A stretch of DNA of 24,282 nt from Hypsibius dujardini. Lineage: Eukaryota > Tardigrada > Eutardigrada > Parachela > Hypsibiidae. The number at the start of each line of letters is the position of its first letter. The first letter of the stretch is position 1. Under the pieces are notes generated by a model that was given only the letters and a program-made list of their open reading frames with translations, had not been told where the DNA came from and ran no database searches. The stretch spans positions 1 through 24,282 of the forward strand of contig LRSR01007179.1 of assembly GCA_001579985.1 (NCBI GenBank). The letters run 5' to 3'. Position numbers and translations under genes: made by a program. Positions 7,346 through 14,657 of the stretch are shown piece by piece.

Positions 7346-8107
7346 ATGGTGAGCTATGTGGGAGATAATTTCAAGTTTGGATTTTCATCTGTTTCGGATA
7401 AAGGGGAAGGATTACTATTACACCCTCAAGTATGTTGGAATTATAATAAAGAGAAAAAATATGTGTGTGACATCAATAACGGTTACATGAGATGTAATCA
7501 TAACACTTTACTTTCTTCAGAAAATATTTTAATTGTCAATAAAATTAATAAACAAATCAAACTTGATAACTACAGAACTGTAGAATCACTGCTAACAGAG
7601 ATAAATAAAACTTTAAATAATTCTGGTGTTTTTGCTCTCTACTCTAACGATAAAAGATTTTTACAATTAACTGTAAATCCAAATAATAGTATAGAATTGA
7701 GCGAAAATAGTCCTTTGCTGCATATAGGATTTGAGAAAGGAATTTATGGGGAAGGTATTTATATTGGCAAAACTTTTTGGAGTAAGTCTGGGCGTAAAGA
7801 ATTAATTTATGTTACATTACCTAATATTGTTCAAAGTGGATTTACCCGTATTATACCTCATTCTAATACTAGTATCTCTGGAATCGTTGGTCTATTAAGA
7901 CTAATGGATGGGAAAGATGACAGTGATCATATGTTTTTATCAAGTAATGATTTTGTTGGTGTGGATGTATTTCCCCAAACTCAATTCAGTGGAACTTTGA
8001 AATTATATTACAATACAGGGCAACTACTGGAATTCGATAGGACAAATCTATTGGAAAATGATGTTAATTTTGAAATTTGGTTTTCAATGAAGATGTTAAC
8101 AAATTAA
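7346..8107 (+). CDS. Penton-like minor capsid protein (single jelly roll)
   Basis: 253 aa from ATG 7346, with no signal peptide or transmembrane segment. The sequence is beta-rich throughout, and its second half has the layout of Polinton minor capsid (penton) proteins: LIYVTLPNIV, then IVGLLRLMDG, then a C-terminal GTLKLYYNTGQLLEFD ... NFEIWFSM strand pair. In Polintons and adenoviruses this protein forms the pentameric vertices, the place where a fiber would attach. The N-terminus (MVSYVGDNFKFGFSS) is also typical. It lies directly upstream of the major capsid gene on the same strand with 54 bases between, the usual Polinton order. Assignment rests on context plus beta pattern, as penton sequences diverge strongly. 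Confidence 0.78.
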   Translation: MVSYVGDNFKFGFSSVSDKGEGLLLHPQVCWNYNKEKKYVCDINNGYMRCNHNTLLSSENILIVNKINKQIKLDNYRTVESLLTEINKTLNNSGVFALYSNDKRFLQLTVNPNNSIELSENSPLLHIGFEKGIYGEGIYIGKTFWSKSGRKELIYVTLPNIVQSGFTRIIPHSNTSISGIVGLLRLMDGKDDSDHMFLSSNDFVGVDVFPQTQFSGTLKLYYNTGQLLEFDRTNLLENDVNFEIWFSMKMLTN

Positions 8108-8161
8108 ATATTTTCACTTAAATTTTTTCCTGAAGATATAGTCAAATTAACAATTTAAAAC

Positions 8162-9940
8162 ATGTTGTCTATTGCGAATATTCACACTACAGACATTCCA
8201 TCTCAGTTTGTGACCCAAGTTCAACCCATAAACAATGTGGTTGAAGACCTTATTTATCAAACATTATCTCCGAAAAATTGTTCAACAATTATAATAGATC
8301 AGAACAACTCTAATACGTCAGAAATAATTTTCGATATAGATGGAGACTCAATGTCATGCATTGATTTATCCCAAATTTCCTTTGAATACGATTTAAACGT
8401 ACAAATGTTTGTAGATGGGCAGGTTACGCAAATTTTAGAAGCACATCCAGTAAATTTTGTTGATAGTTTTCATAGTAGCTGGATTAATACACTTTCAGTA
8501 GATTCTACTGTGGCTAATCACGGAGCTAGAATTATTGAGTATGTATTAAACTTCAGTCAACAAAATCAAATGATGAACTCTTTGACCTATACTTTAGATG
8601 AAATTCAGACTCAGGGAAGTCTGTATGGTTATTATAACGAAAGTCAAGCTCTAATTAAACATGATTCAAAAAATAGCGCATCTGTAATTGGATGTGATTA
8701 CTTATGGGGAGATACAGCTCTGACAGCAAAATGTACAAATAGTAGCATAGAAAGAAAACAAATGCTATTGGCTGCAAATATTAATCAGAATTCCAAACGA
8801 ATTGCATTCAGAATTAATCATCCATTTTTCAATGTGAATGATGTACTTCCACCAGGTTTTGGAATCAGAATTACTATGCAACCACAAAATACGTATACCA
8901 CTTTTATTGCTGATACAATTTCTGTAAAAGTCAATAGTATAGAAAATCCTTTGAAAGGTAAAACTGTAACGTTTAATTCATCAATTTCAAATTTAGTATG
9001 CTTAGTAAGAAGGAAAAAATTATATTCCCATGCATTAATTGCTTATCATCAATACTTGAATAATACTCCAAGACAAATTAGATACGAAAGACTTTTATAT
9101 CAATCCAGTTTTCTTAGTCAAAATTCTGGTAGCATGATTAATGTGAATATAAAACTTGGAATTAATTCTCAAGTCAATCCGAAAGCACTACTATTCTTTC
9201 TTACTGACACAAATGCAAAAAGTAGCTATGGTACTGATTCTCATTATTTTGTAACAGCTGATGTATATAAATACTGGATTGATTACAATGGAAAAATAGT
9301 TCCTACTAATAATGATTTAAATCTTAAAATGAATGGCATTTCCAGTAATTATTCTAGAGCCTATCAAATGTTGAAGGAAGCACTTGGGCTTCATCACACC
9401 GACACGTTTAGCATAAAATATAAAGACGGGACCGTAGGTTCTTGTTATAATAAAAGAAACACGATTTATGGAGTGCCTCTGTCAAATGATCCTGAATATG
9501 ATTCTTTTGAAGGGTCAAGTATGGGAAAAAATAACGCACAACTACAATTAAATATAATTTTTAATACCATTGCGGCAAACTATGACTTGCATACGGTATT
9601 GCTATTTGATGAAATTTTAGAAATAGACTTTGCTAGAAATAAAATGGAAAATATAAGTAATTACTCAAGTCGATTAACAGAAGTTGCTATGCCTACATTG
9701 GCTGATTTTAACAATGCCAGATATATACAATTTGGAGGAGGAAAAATTAGTGGATTTTTCAATAATTTAAAAACAAAAATTGCAGCATTTTTACCGAGAT
9801 TGTTCAATACAGTTCAGACATATGCACCTACAGCAATCAAAGGAATAAATATGGCTAATGAATATGCAGGTAAATATTTGTCTAATCAACAAGGGAATGG
9901 GGCTGCACCGATAGTTAAAAAAAACTCCAGGAAATATTAA
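8162..9940 (+). CDS. Major capsid protein (double jelly roll, hexon-like)
   Basis: 592 aa from ATG 8162, within the usual range for Polinton major capsid proteins, and following the penton gene as expected. The N-terminal ~150 residues and the region around 280-500 are beta-rich with long loops; typical segments are LVRRKKLYSHALIAYHQYLNN and LQLNIIFNTIAANYDLHTVLLFDEILEIDFA, the latter close to a conserved C-terminal strand pair. After residue 520 comes QFGGGK (523-528), which fits an adenain cleavage site (QxGG), and then a 66-residue amphipathic, basic tail (GFFNNLKTKIAAFLPRLF...), resembling a pVI-type peptide attached to the capsid protein. The last codons contain the slippery heptamer at 9919-9925, linking this frame to the protease frame. 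The protein would form trimeric capsomers of the virion shell. Confidence 0.88.
   Translation: MLSIANIHTTDIPSQFVTQVQPINNVVEDLIYQTLSPKNCSTIIIDQNNSNTSEIIFDIDGDSMSCIDLSQISFEYDLNVQMFVDGQVTQILEAHPVNFVDSFHSSWINTLSVDSTVANHGARIIEYVLNFSQQNQMMNSLTYTLDEIQTQGSLYGYYNESQALIKHDSKNSASVIGCDYLWGDTALTAKCTNSSIERKQMLLAANINQNSKRIAFRINHPFFNVNDVLPPGFGIRITMQPQNTYTTFIADTISVKVNSIENPLKGKTVTFNSSISNLVCLVRRKKLYSHALIAYHQYLNNTPRQIRYERLLYQSSFLSQNSGSMINVNIKLGINSQVNPKALLFFLTDTNAKSSYGTDSHYFVTADVYKYWIDYNGKIVPTNNDLNLKMNGISSNYSRAYQMLKEALGLHHTDTFSIKYKDGTVGSCYNKRNTIYGVPLSNDPEYDSFEGSSMGKNNAQLQLNIIFNTIAANYDLHTVLLFDEILEIDFARNKMENISNYSSRLTEVAMPTLADFNNARYIQFGGGKISGFFNNLKTKIAAFLPRLFNTVQTYAPTAIKGINMANEYAGKYLSNQQGNGAAPIVKKNSRKY
9919..9925 (+). 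promoter_or_regulatory. A AAA AAC -1 ribosomal frameshift heptamer (MCP to protease)
   Basis: In the MCP frame the codons are GTT AAA AAA AAC, so bases 9919-9925 read A AAA AAC in the exact X XXY YYZ register of -1 programmed frameshifting. Slipping back one base enters the protease frame at 9925; the MCP stop is at 9938-9940. The protease frame has no ATG before 10069. A 6-bp hairpin (9982-9987 with 9997-10002) exists but is too far downstream to be a standard stimulator. A homopolymer sequencing error is the main alternative. Confidence 0.65.
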
Positions 9941-10704
9941 ACAAATCGAGAGACAATTACCGTAAGAGAGCAATCAAAGTAACTGAGTTTTATCCGCTCA
10001 GTAATAAAGACTTTGATGATTACTATTTTGAAAATGTTTTTTATAAAGGTTGTCACGCGAATGATAGAATGGATCCAAAAATGTTGAAAAAAATGGGGGA
10101 TTTTATGATTATTAATGTTGATGCTAGTGATTCAAGTGGATCACATTGGTTTTGTTTGAAAAAAACTAAAAGTAATTTGGAATTGTTTGACTCTTGGAAT
10201 TTACCACAAGTCTTATTGGGGGATTACTTTGTTAAAAAAATGAAACGATTTAAAAAAATTATAACCATGCCGTTTGCAATACAGAATGAAGATTCAATCG
10301 ATGTAACCTGTGGGTGGCATTGTATAAGTTTTATCAACTCAGAAATGGGCTTATTAGAATATTCTAAATTATTTTTGGAAGATAAACCAGGACACTACCC
10401 TGAAATTGAAAAACATAATTTAGAAATCATGAATTCCTTTCTTACTAGAAATAAACCTGTTCAAAAACTAGAACTATTTGAAATGTCGCATAACAGTAGT
10501 CCTACTGAAAAAGAAGCTGAGAAAGAGGTTGATAAAAATATTCTTGATTTACCAGTTGATGATTTGAATAAGTTAGTTCAAGAAAGTTTTAAAAAGGAAC
10601 CAAAAAAGAAAGCAAAAAGGAGGGGAAATATTGCACCGGTTCGTCTTCAAAACAGATATCCAAAACGAGAGAAAAAGCCGGTTAAATACTTTGGTATGGC
10701 TTGA
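9925..10704 (+). CDS. Adenain-like cysteine protease, in -1 frame of MCP
   Basis: Cleaves capsid precursors during maturation in related viruses. Motifs: catalytic His in SGSHWFCLKK, the acidic residue in ELFDSW, and the Cys box DVTCGWHCISF preceded by a Gln (FAIQNEDS) as in adenain. The first ATG (10069) falls inside the conserved N-terminal part: the codons before it encode YYFENVFYKGCHANDRM, which aligns with the FxGVFxxDxLP region of adenain-type proteases. The frame is open back to a stop at 9916 with no ATG, so translation most likely enters by -1 frameshift at 9919-9925, giving an MCP-protease fusion of about 847 residues. Initiation at 10069 would lose that region. Beyond the catalytic domain is an acidic linker and a strongly basic tail (KKKAKRRGN ... 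YPKREKKPVKYFG), longer than in adenain. Confidence 0.85.
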   Translation, partial: LQEILNKSRDNYRKRAIKVTEFYPLSNKDFDDYYFENVFYKGCHANDRMDPKMLKKMGDFMIINVDASDSSGSHWFCLKKTKSNLELFDSWNLPQVLLGDYFVKKMKRFKKIITMPFAIQNEDSIDVTCGWHCISFINSEMGLLEYSKLFLEDKPGHYPEIEKHNLEIMNSFLTRNKPVQKLELFEMSHNSSPTEKEAEKEVDKNILDLPVDDLNKLVQESFKKEPKKKAKRRGNIAPVRLQNRYPKREKKPVKYFGMA

Positions 10705-10840
10705 GGAATTTCCTTGAGTTGTGTGTCTGTTATTTCTGAAATTATAGTCTTGGCTCAAATTTGAAATAAGATTTTTTTGTACGAGTAACATTTTTGGTGT
10801 ACATTTGAGTAAAAAACGAGGTTACGACTTTGATTTGTGG
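10705..10840. other. Noncoding spacer after the protease gene
   Basis: No credible gene, RNA or terminator is visible here. The sequence shifts from AT-rich Polinton composition toward the tandem-repeat tract that follows. No canonical AATAAA lies directly after the protease stop; AAATAAG occurs near 10763. Confidence 0.5.
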
Positions 10841-10849
10841 AGTTTGGTT

Positions 10850-11085
10850 CAAACTTGGGCCAAAAAGTGGTTCCTACTTGGGCCACAAACTTTTGGCTCA
10901 AAGTTGGGGCAGGAAAGTGGTTTTAATATGGGCCACAAAAGTGGTTCAAACTTGGGTCGAAAAGTGGTTCCTACTTGGGCCACAAATTTTTGGCTCAAAG
11001 TTGGGCCAGGAAAGTGGTTTTAACTTGGGTCACAAAAAGTGGTTGTAACTTGGGCCAAAAAGTGGTTCCTACTCGGGCCACAACA
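10850..11085. repeat. Tandem repeat, 97-98-bp higher-order unit of ~24-bp subunits
   Basis: The phrase GTGGTTCCTAC recurs at 10867, 10964 and 11062, giving units of 97 and 98 bp. Each unit is itself built from diverged ~24-bp pieces of the form CTTGGGCCANAAAAGTGGTT. Overlapping plus-strand ORFs here are repeat translations (GPKSGS, WAKKWF) and not genes. Its position directly after the last Polinton gene suggests a subterminal or terminal repeat of the element, but no matching left copy is in the window. Confidence 0.85.
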
Positions 11086-11532
11086 TAAGACTCGTGAGGG
11101 GTTACACACAGCAGCATGCTGCTCGTCTCGACTCGACTTGACTCGACTCAACTTGACTCGACTCGGCAACGTGCTCAGCTCGTCAACATGCTGCTTGATT
11201 CAACAGTTTTCCTATTTTCATCAACTTTTTGTGGAGCAACAAATCTCGATTCGAACAAAAAATCCTTCCAGCAACGAGTGAGCTTGACATCACAACAATC
11301 TCTGGAGGAGCAATCTCTGGAGGAGCAGTCTCTGGAGGAGCTGAACAATGTATGTGATGAATGGAGGCTGGCTTTGAGTACAGGTCGAAAACCTCACCGT
11401 CATTGTTGACATTTTTTTCTTCGAGGACTCCAGCGTCCTCAATCTCCCTGAGGTTAATCTACACGAAATTCTATTCCTTTTTTTAGCCCATCAAGATGGC
11501 TACGGTAAAGGCTAAAACGTTTTTTCTCCGAG
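11086..11532. other. Gene-poor stretch with short microrepeats before the gap
   Basis: Contains a CTTGACTCGACT-type microrepeat (about 11129-11166) and three 15-bp copies of CAATCTCTGGAGGAG at 11296-11310, 11311-11325 and 11326-11340 (the third has G for A). A 97-aa plus-strand frame across it reads SLEEQ repeats but resembles no protein I know and has no supporting context. A small GAGGAC/GTCCTC hairpin sits near 11423-11440. It may be host DNA or the end of the Polinton. Confidence 0.45.
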
Positions 11533-11792
11533 NNNNNNNNNNNNNNNNNNNNNNNNNNNNNNNNNNNNNNNNNNNNNNNNNNNNNNNNNNNNNNNNNNNN
11601 NNNNNNNNNNNNNNNNNNNNNNNNNNNNNNNNNNNNNNNNNNNNNNNNNNNNNNNNNNNNNNNNNNNNNNNNNNNNNNNNNNNNNNNNNNNNNNNNNNNN
11701 NNNNNNNNNNNNNNNNNNNNNNNNNNNNNNNNNNNNNNNNNNNNNNNNNNNNNNNNNNNNNNNNNNNNNNNNNNNNNNNNNNNNNNNNNNNN
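11533..11792. other. Assembly gap (260 N)
   Basis: 260 consecutive N. The junction between Polinton-side sequence and the host genes is therefore not directly observed, and the element's right terminus could be inside it. Confidence 1.
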
Positions 11793-11804
11793 GCTTTCTT
11801 CTCA

Positions 11805-11880
11805 GAATGGTTGATTCGATCATCACATATGTCGAGCGTCGCGAACTGTCTAACGCTCTAGCCACTCTTGCCCTCTTCTA
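11805..11880 (-). mobile_element. Possible tRNA-derived SINE fragment
   Basis: On the minus strand, GTGGCTAGAGCGTTAG (11865-11850) resembles a Pol III A box and GATCGAATC (11821-11813) a B box about 35 bases downstream, the layout of a tRNA-derived SINE head. The body runs into the assembly gap, so length and tail are unknown. A proper tRNA cloverleaf does not form. Confidence 0.3.
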
Positions 11881-12013
11881 ATAAGGGCATTCTACATTTT
11901 CATCGAAAGGCTTGTTTTTTAACCATGTCATCTGGTTGCGGAGAAAAAACAGCGATCCCCGTGTGTGTTTGGGTGATGGCTTGATTTTGCCCCGTATCAC
12001 TAAGATAGCAAAT

Positions 12014-12085
12014 GGTTGATTGATTGATTTTAAACATGTCGGTTCACCATCAATCGATTAATCAATCAATCAATCAAGGATGGAC
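12014..12085. repeat. TGAT / ATCA simple repeats
   Basis: A run of TGATTGATTGATT at about 12017-12030 faces ATCAATCAATCAATCA at about 12059-12076, forming an imperfect inverted pair. This motif is spread through most introns and spacers on the host side of the window. Confidence 0.8.
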
Positions 12086-12233
12086 CTCAATGGTTGATCG
12101 ATTTTTGAACACCTCCTTTCACCAAGGTAGTGAATGGTTGATTGATTGGTTAAATTTGTCTTGGTTTTACATAGGTTTTAGGGTTTTTACAAAATTTGTA
12201 AAAATGTGCTGGAACCCCCAGTTATCCACTACT

Positions 12234-12234
12234 C

Positions 12235-12265
<31 letters not shown>

Positions 12266-12293
12266 TAGAGAGACAGAGAGACAGACAGACAGA
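12234..12293. repeat. (CAGA)n microsatellite
   Basis: About 60 bases of CAGA/GACA tetranucleotide repeat with a few GAGA interruptions. Frames through it on either strand are repeat translations, not genes. Confidence 0.9.
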
Positions 12294-12471
12294 CTAAAAC
12301 GTAAATGCCCAATCATTAAATCATGAAAAAATTTTACAGTAGCAGCATCGTGGCGGTGGGCGGAGCGGACGGCGTTCAACTTTGGAAGATCCCTGAAGTT
12401 TTCTCCACCGAGATGGACGATGAACGGCAAAGTTTGTCCGGCTTCCTTAGGGGCGAATCATCCGCTGGGAA

Positions 12472-14657
12472 TTAACCGTCTGACGTCCGCTCGTCTTCCG
12501 CTTCCAAGTTGGAACTGACGTCTACCGAGCCGCGTTTCGGTTTAAGGGATTCCAGACACTGGAAAATGTCCCTACGGAGTGTTTCCATTTGATTGTCGAT
12601 GTGCGCCTTGAGTCGTACCTCCATCGCCGTCATGTCTGCTCTAAGGTGGTCAACTTTCTGGCACAGCAGCTCCAGTGGGACGGAACTGCTGTTTCCGAAG
12701 AGTGAAACCGCCGGTGAGGCGGAGGATGAGGACGCCGTGGAAAACAGGCCGCGCAAGACGTCACCGGAATCGCGGTTGAAGGTTGCCGGCAACGATACAG
12801 CTTTGGTGTAGACGTGAAAGCCGAGGAATGTTATGCTGATCGGTGTAGATTTCGATTTGGAGAAGACCTGCCGGAATAAAAACAAATTCCTGTTTTTAAA
12901 AAGTAATATTTCAAGGTAATAATTCCACATTTAATCCATAAGTAAATCCATAAAATCAATCAATCAATTCATCAATCCATAAGTAAGACCAGCCACTTGC
13001 TTGATTGATCGATTAGGTACAGATTTAGAGCAAATCATCAATCAATCAATCGATCAATCAATTAATCAATCGATCAATCAATCAATTAATCGATCAATCA
13101 ATCAATCGATCGATCTATTAAGTGTACAATGACAACTGCTCGAGTACTCAAGTACACGATCGGTTACCCGGAGAGCGATTTGAGCGACGGGTGAAATGCG
13201 AAGGTCCACGAGATGCCCGTACAAATTCATGTCCTCGTCTTCCACAATGATCGTGCCCCGTGAGGTGCAGATATACCCGCAATTAGCCGGTCCGTAGAGT
13301 TCCATGATGGCACAGTCGCAAATGATCACCACTCCCACGATGGAGGCGCCATCTGCATTTAAACAGAAGATTGAATAAATGTTATCGAAAAGTTTAAGCA
13401 GAAAAACAAACGATTCCGTAATTTCAACCAAAATAAAAACATGTACTATTAAAATTACAGCTGCCTTAAATGAATATATTTTAAAGACATTTACTGTAAA
13501 AACCCGATAACTTTAGGGGAACACGCTCGGTTAAACAGTACGCTGTTCTCCTAAAGTTATCGGGTTTTTACAGTAAATAGCGGCACGATCTAAAACATGG
13601 ACTGTACTGAGTGTACTGGATTCCTGTACTGGACTCGTGTACTGTACTGACTTTGGAACATATTCAACAGAAAGTTAGTCAATCAACAATCAACCAAATG
13701 AACACCACATGACTTTCAATCAAACAATCAATTAACGGTACACAGCTACAAGTCTATTGAGGCAATTGCCGTCAATTGATTGCTTGATTGAAAGTCATGT
13801 GCTGTTCATTTGGTTGATTGTTGATTGACTAACTTTTTGTTGAATATGTTCCAAAGTCAGTACAGTACACGAGTCCAGTACAGGAGTCCAGTACACCCAG
13901 TACAGTCCATGTTTTAGATCGTGCCGTAAATAGCATCGGCATTAACGTATCAATTGCAACTCACCGTCGGCTGATACCGAAAGTGCGCAGCAATTGTCAT
14001 CTTCCTCAGAGCCTTTTGTCAACTCAAACGCCGTTTCGCTATCAGCAAAGCTTTCCAAATCATCGGGAGAGGCACTAGAAATTAAAGAGAAACAAGTCTT
14101 ATTCTCACATTCCACCGTACGGTCAGTTACAGTGCAAATTCGTCGCTTGATTAAACTGTTGATTGTCACATTCCGCCGTACGGTCAGTTATACTGGAAAG
14201 CCGTCGCTTGATTGAACTGTTGATTGTCACATTCCGCCGTACGGTCAGTTATACTGCAAAGCCGTCGCTTGATTGAACTGTTGATTGTCACATTCCACTA
14301 TACGGTCAGTTATACTGCAAAGCCGTCGCTTGATTGAACTGTTGATTGTTACATTCCGCCGTACGGTCAGTTACACTGGAAAGTCGTCGCTTGATTGAAC
14401 TGTTGATTGTTACAGTTGCATTGAATGTTTCAGATTTTTTACCGTTGGAACATTTGTTTGACGATCTGATCAATCCTAAAAAAATATTTGATATTCGGAT
14501 CGCGTTGCATATAATACCTGGCCACGGTCTTAAAGTCGGCCATCGAATGCGTCCGAATGAACTCGCTGAAATTGAAGGTGTGGGATTTTGTCAAGGACCA
14601 GGAAGACGAGCCTGTTATCGCGCCAACCGGGTGAGCCACAGAAGTTTCAGTATTCAT
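12472..14657 (-). CDS. PAAT (C10orf88)-like protein, four-exon gene
   Basis: Exons joined by GT-AG sites and phase: 14657-14443, 14074-13965, 13352-13168, 12867-12472. Every junction keeps frame; the total is 906 bases, 301 aa plus stop. The third exon has the most conserved-looking part (GASIVGVVIICDCAIMELYG, then CTSRGTIIV, then HLVDLRISPVAQIALR), resembling the N-terminal region of PAAT, an ATPase reported to associate with mitochondrial ABC transporters. The last exon has a Ser/Ala-rich linker and a C-terminal coiled coil (LELLCQKVDHLRADMTAMEV ... IDNQMETLRRDIFQCLESLK), also as in PAAT. The family call is from memory of the pattern and is moderate. The first exon (MNTETSVAHPVGAI...) is the least certain, since its only support is phase, an ATG and a good donor. 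Introns carry repeats and two mobile elements. Confidence 0.6.
12950..13118. repeat. (ATCA)n-rich intronic tract
   Basis: Long run of ATCAATCA interspersed with ATCGATCA and ATTAATCA, in the last intron of the PAAT-like gene. Simple-sequence expansion; no gene. Confidence 0.85.
13494..13573. mobile_element. 80-bp palindromic MITE with TA target duplication
   Basis: Begins CTGTAAAAACCCGATAACTT and ends with its reverse complement; the two arms match over about 24 bases, then one mismatch, then GAACA. TA flanks both ends (13492-13493 and 13574-13575), as expected for a Tc1/mariner-type non-autonomous element. It lies in an intron of the PAAT-like gene. Confidence 0.75.
13581..13926. mobile_element. 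346-bp foldback element with 7-bp target duplication
   Basis: Near-perfect inverted repeat with arms of about 150 bases: CGGCACGATCTAAAACATGG at the left end and its reverse complement at the right. The loop is short (about 13735-13780). TAAATAG flanks both sides (13574-13580 and 13927-13933), a 7-bp duplication (8 bp if the preceding G is counted). The left duplication overlaps the TA of the adjacent MITE, so this element inserted right at the MITE edge. It has no coding capacity. The family is unknown; duplication length would suit hAT-like or foldback elements. Confidence 0.75.
14106..14410. repeat. Five tandem copies of a 61-bp unit (intronic)
   Basis: CACATTCC starts at 14106, 14167, 14228 and 14289, and TACATTCC at 14350, exactly 61 bases apart. 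Each unit contains CCGTACGGTCAGTTA and CGTCGCTTGATTGAACTG. The array fills most of the first intron of the PAAT-like gene. It differs from the surrounding simple repeats in having a complex unit. Confidence 0.9.

Larger units (their letters stand above)
1..10704. mobile_element. Maverick/Polinton (adintovirus-like) DNA transposon, partial
   Basis: The block is AT-rich, intronless and gene-dense. It carries protein-primed DNA polymerase B, RVE integrase, packaging ATPase, PX-like, penton-like, major capsid and adenain-like protease genes, a combination known only from Polintons/adintoviruses and close relatives. The left end lies outside the window because the polymerase frame is already open at base 3. 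The right end is given as the last recognisable gene; the true terminal inverted repeat was not found and may lie in the tandem-repeat region to about 11.1 kb or in the assembly gap. No ORF inside the block has an internal stop, which suggests a young or still functional copy. Class is certain from gene content; the limits are not. Confidence 0.95.

Noticed and set aside
9982-10002. ACTGAG/CTCAGT hairpin as frameshift stimulator
   Set aside because: The stem begins about 56 bases after the slippery site; standard stimulators start 5-9 bases downstream.
10805-11281. Plus-strand ORFs of 70-80 aa
   Set aside because: They are translations of the 97-98-bp tandem repeat in more than one frame, with no codon or family signal.
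11116-11409. 97-aa ORF with SLEEQ repeats
   Set aside because: It is driven by a 15-bp microrepeat; no recognisable domain and no supporting context.
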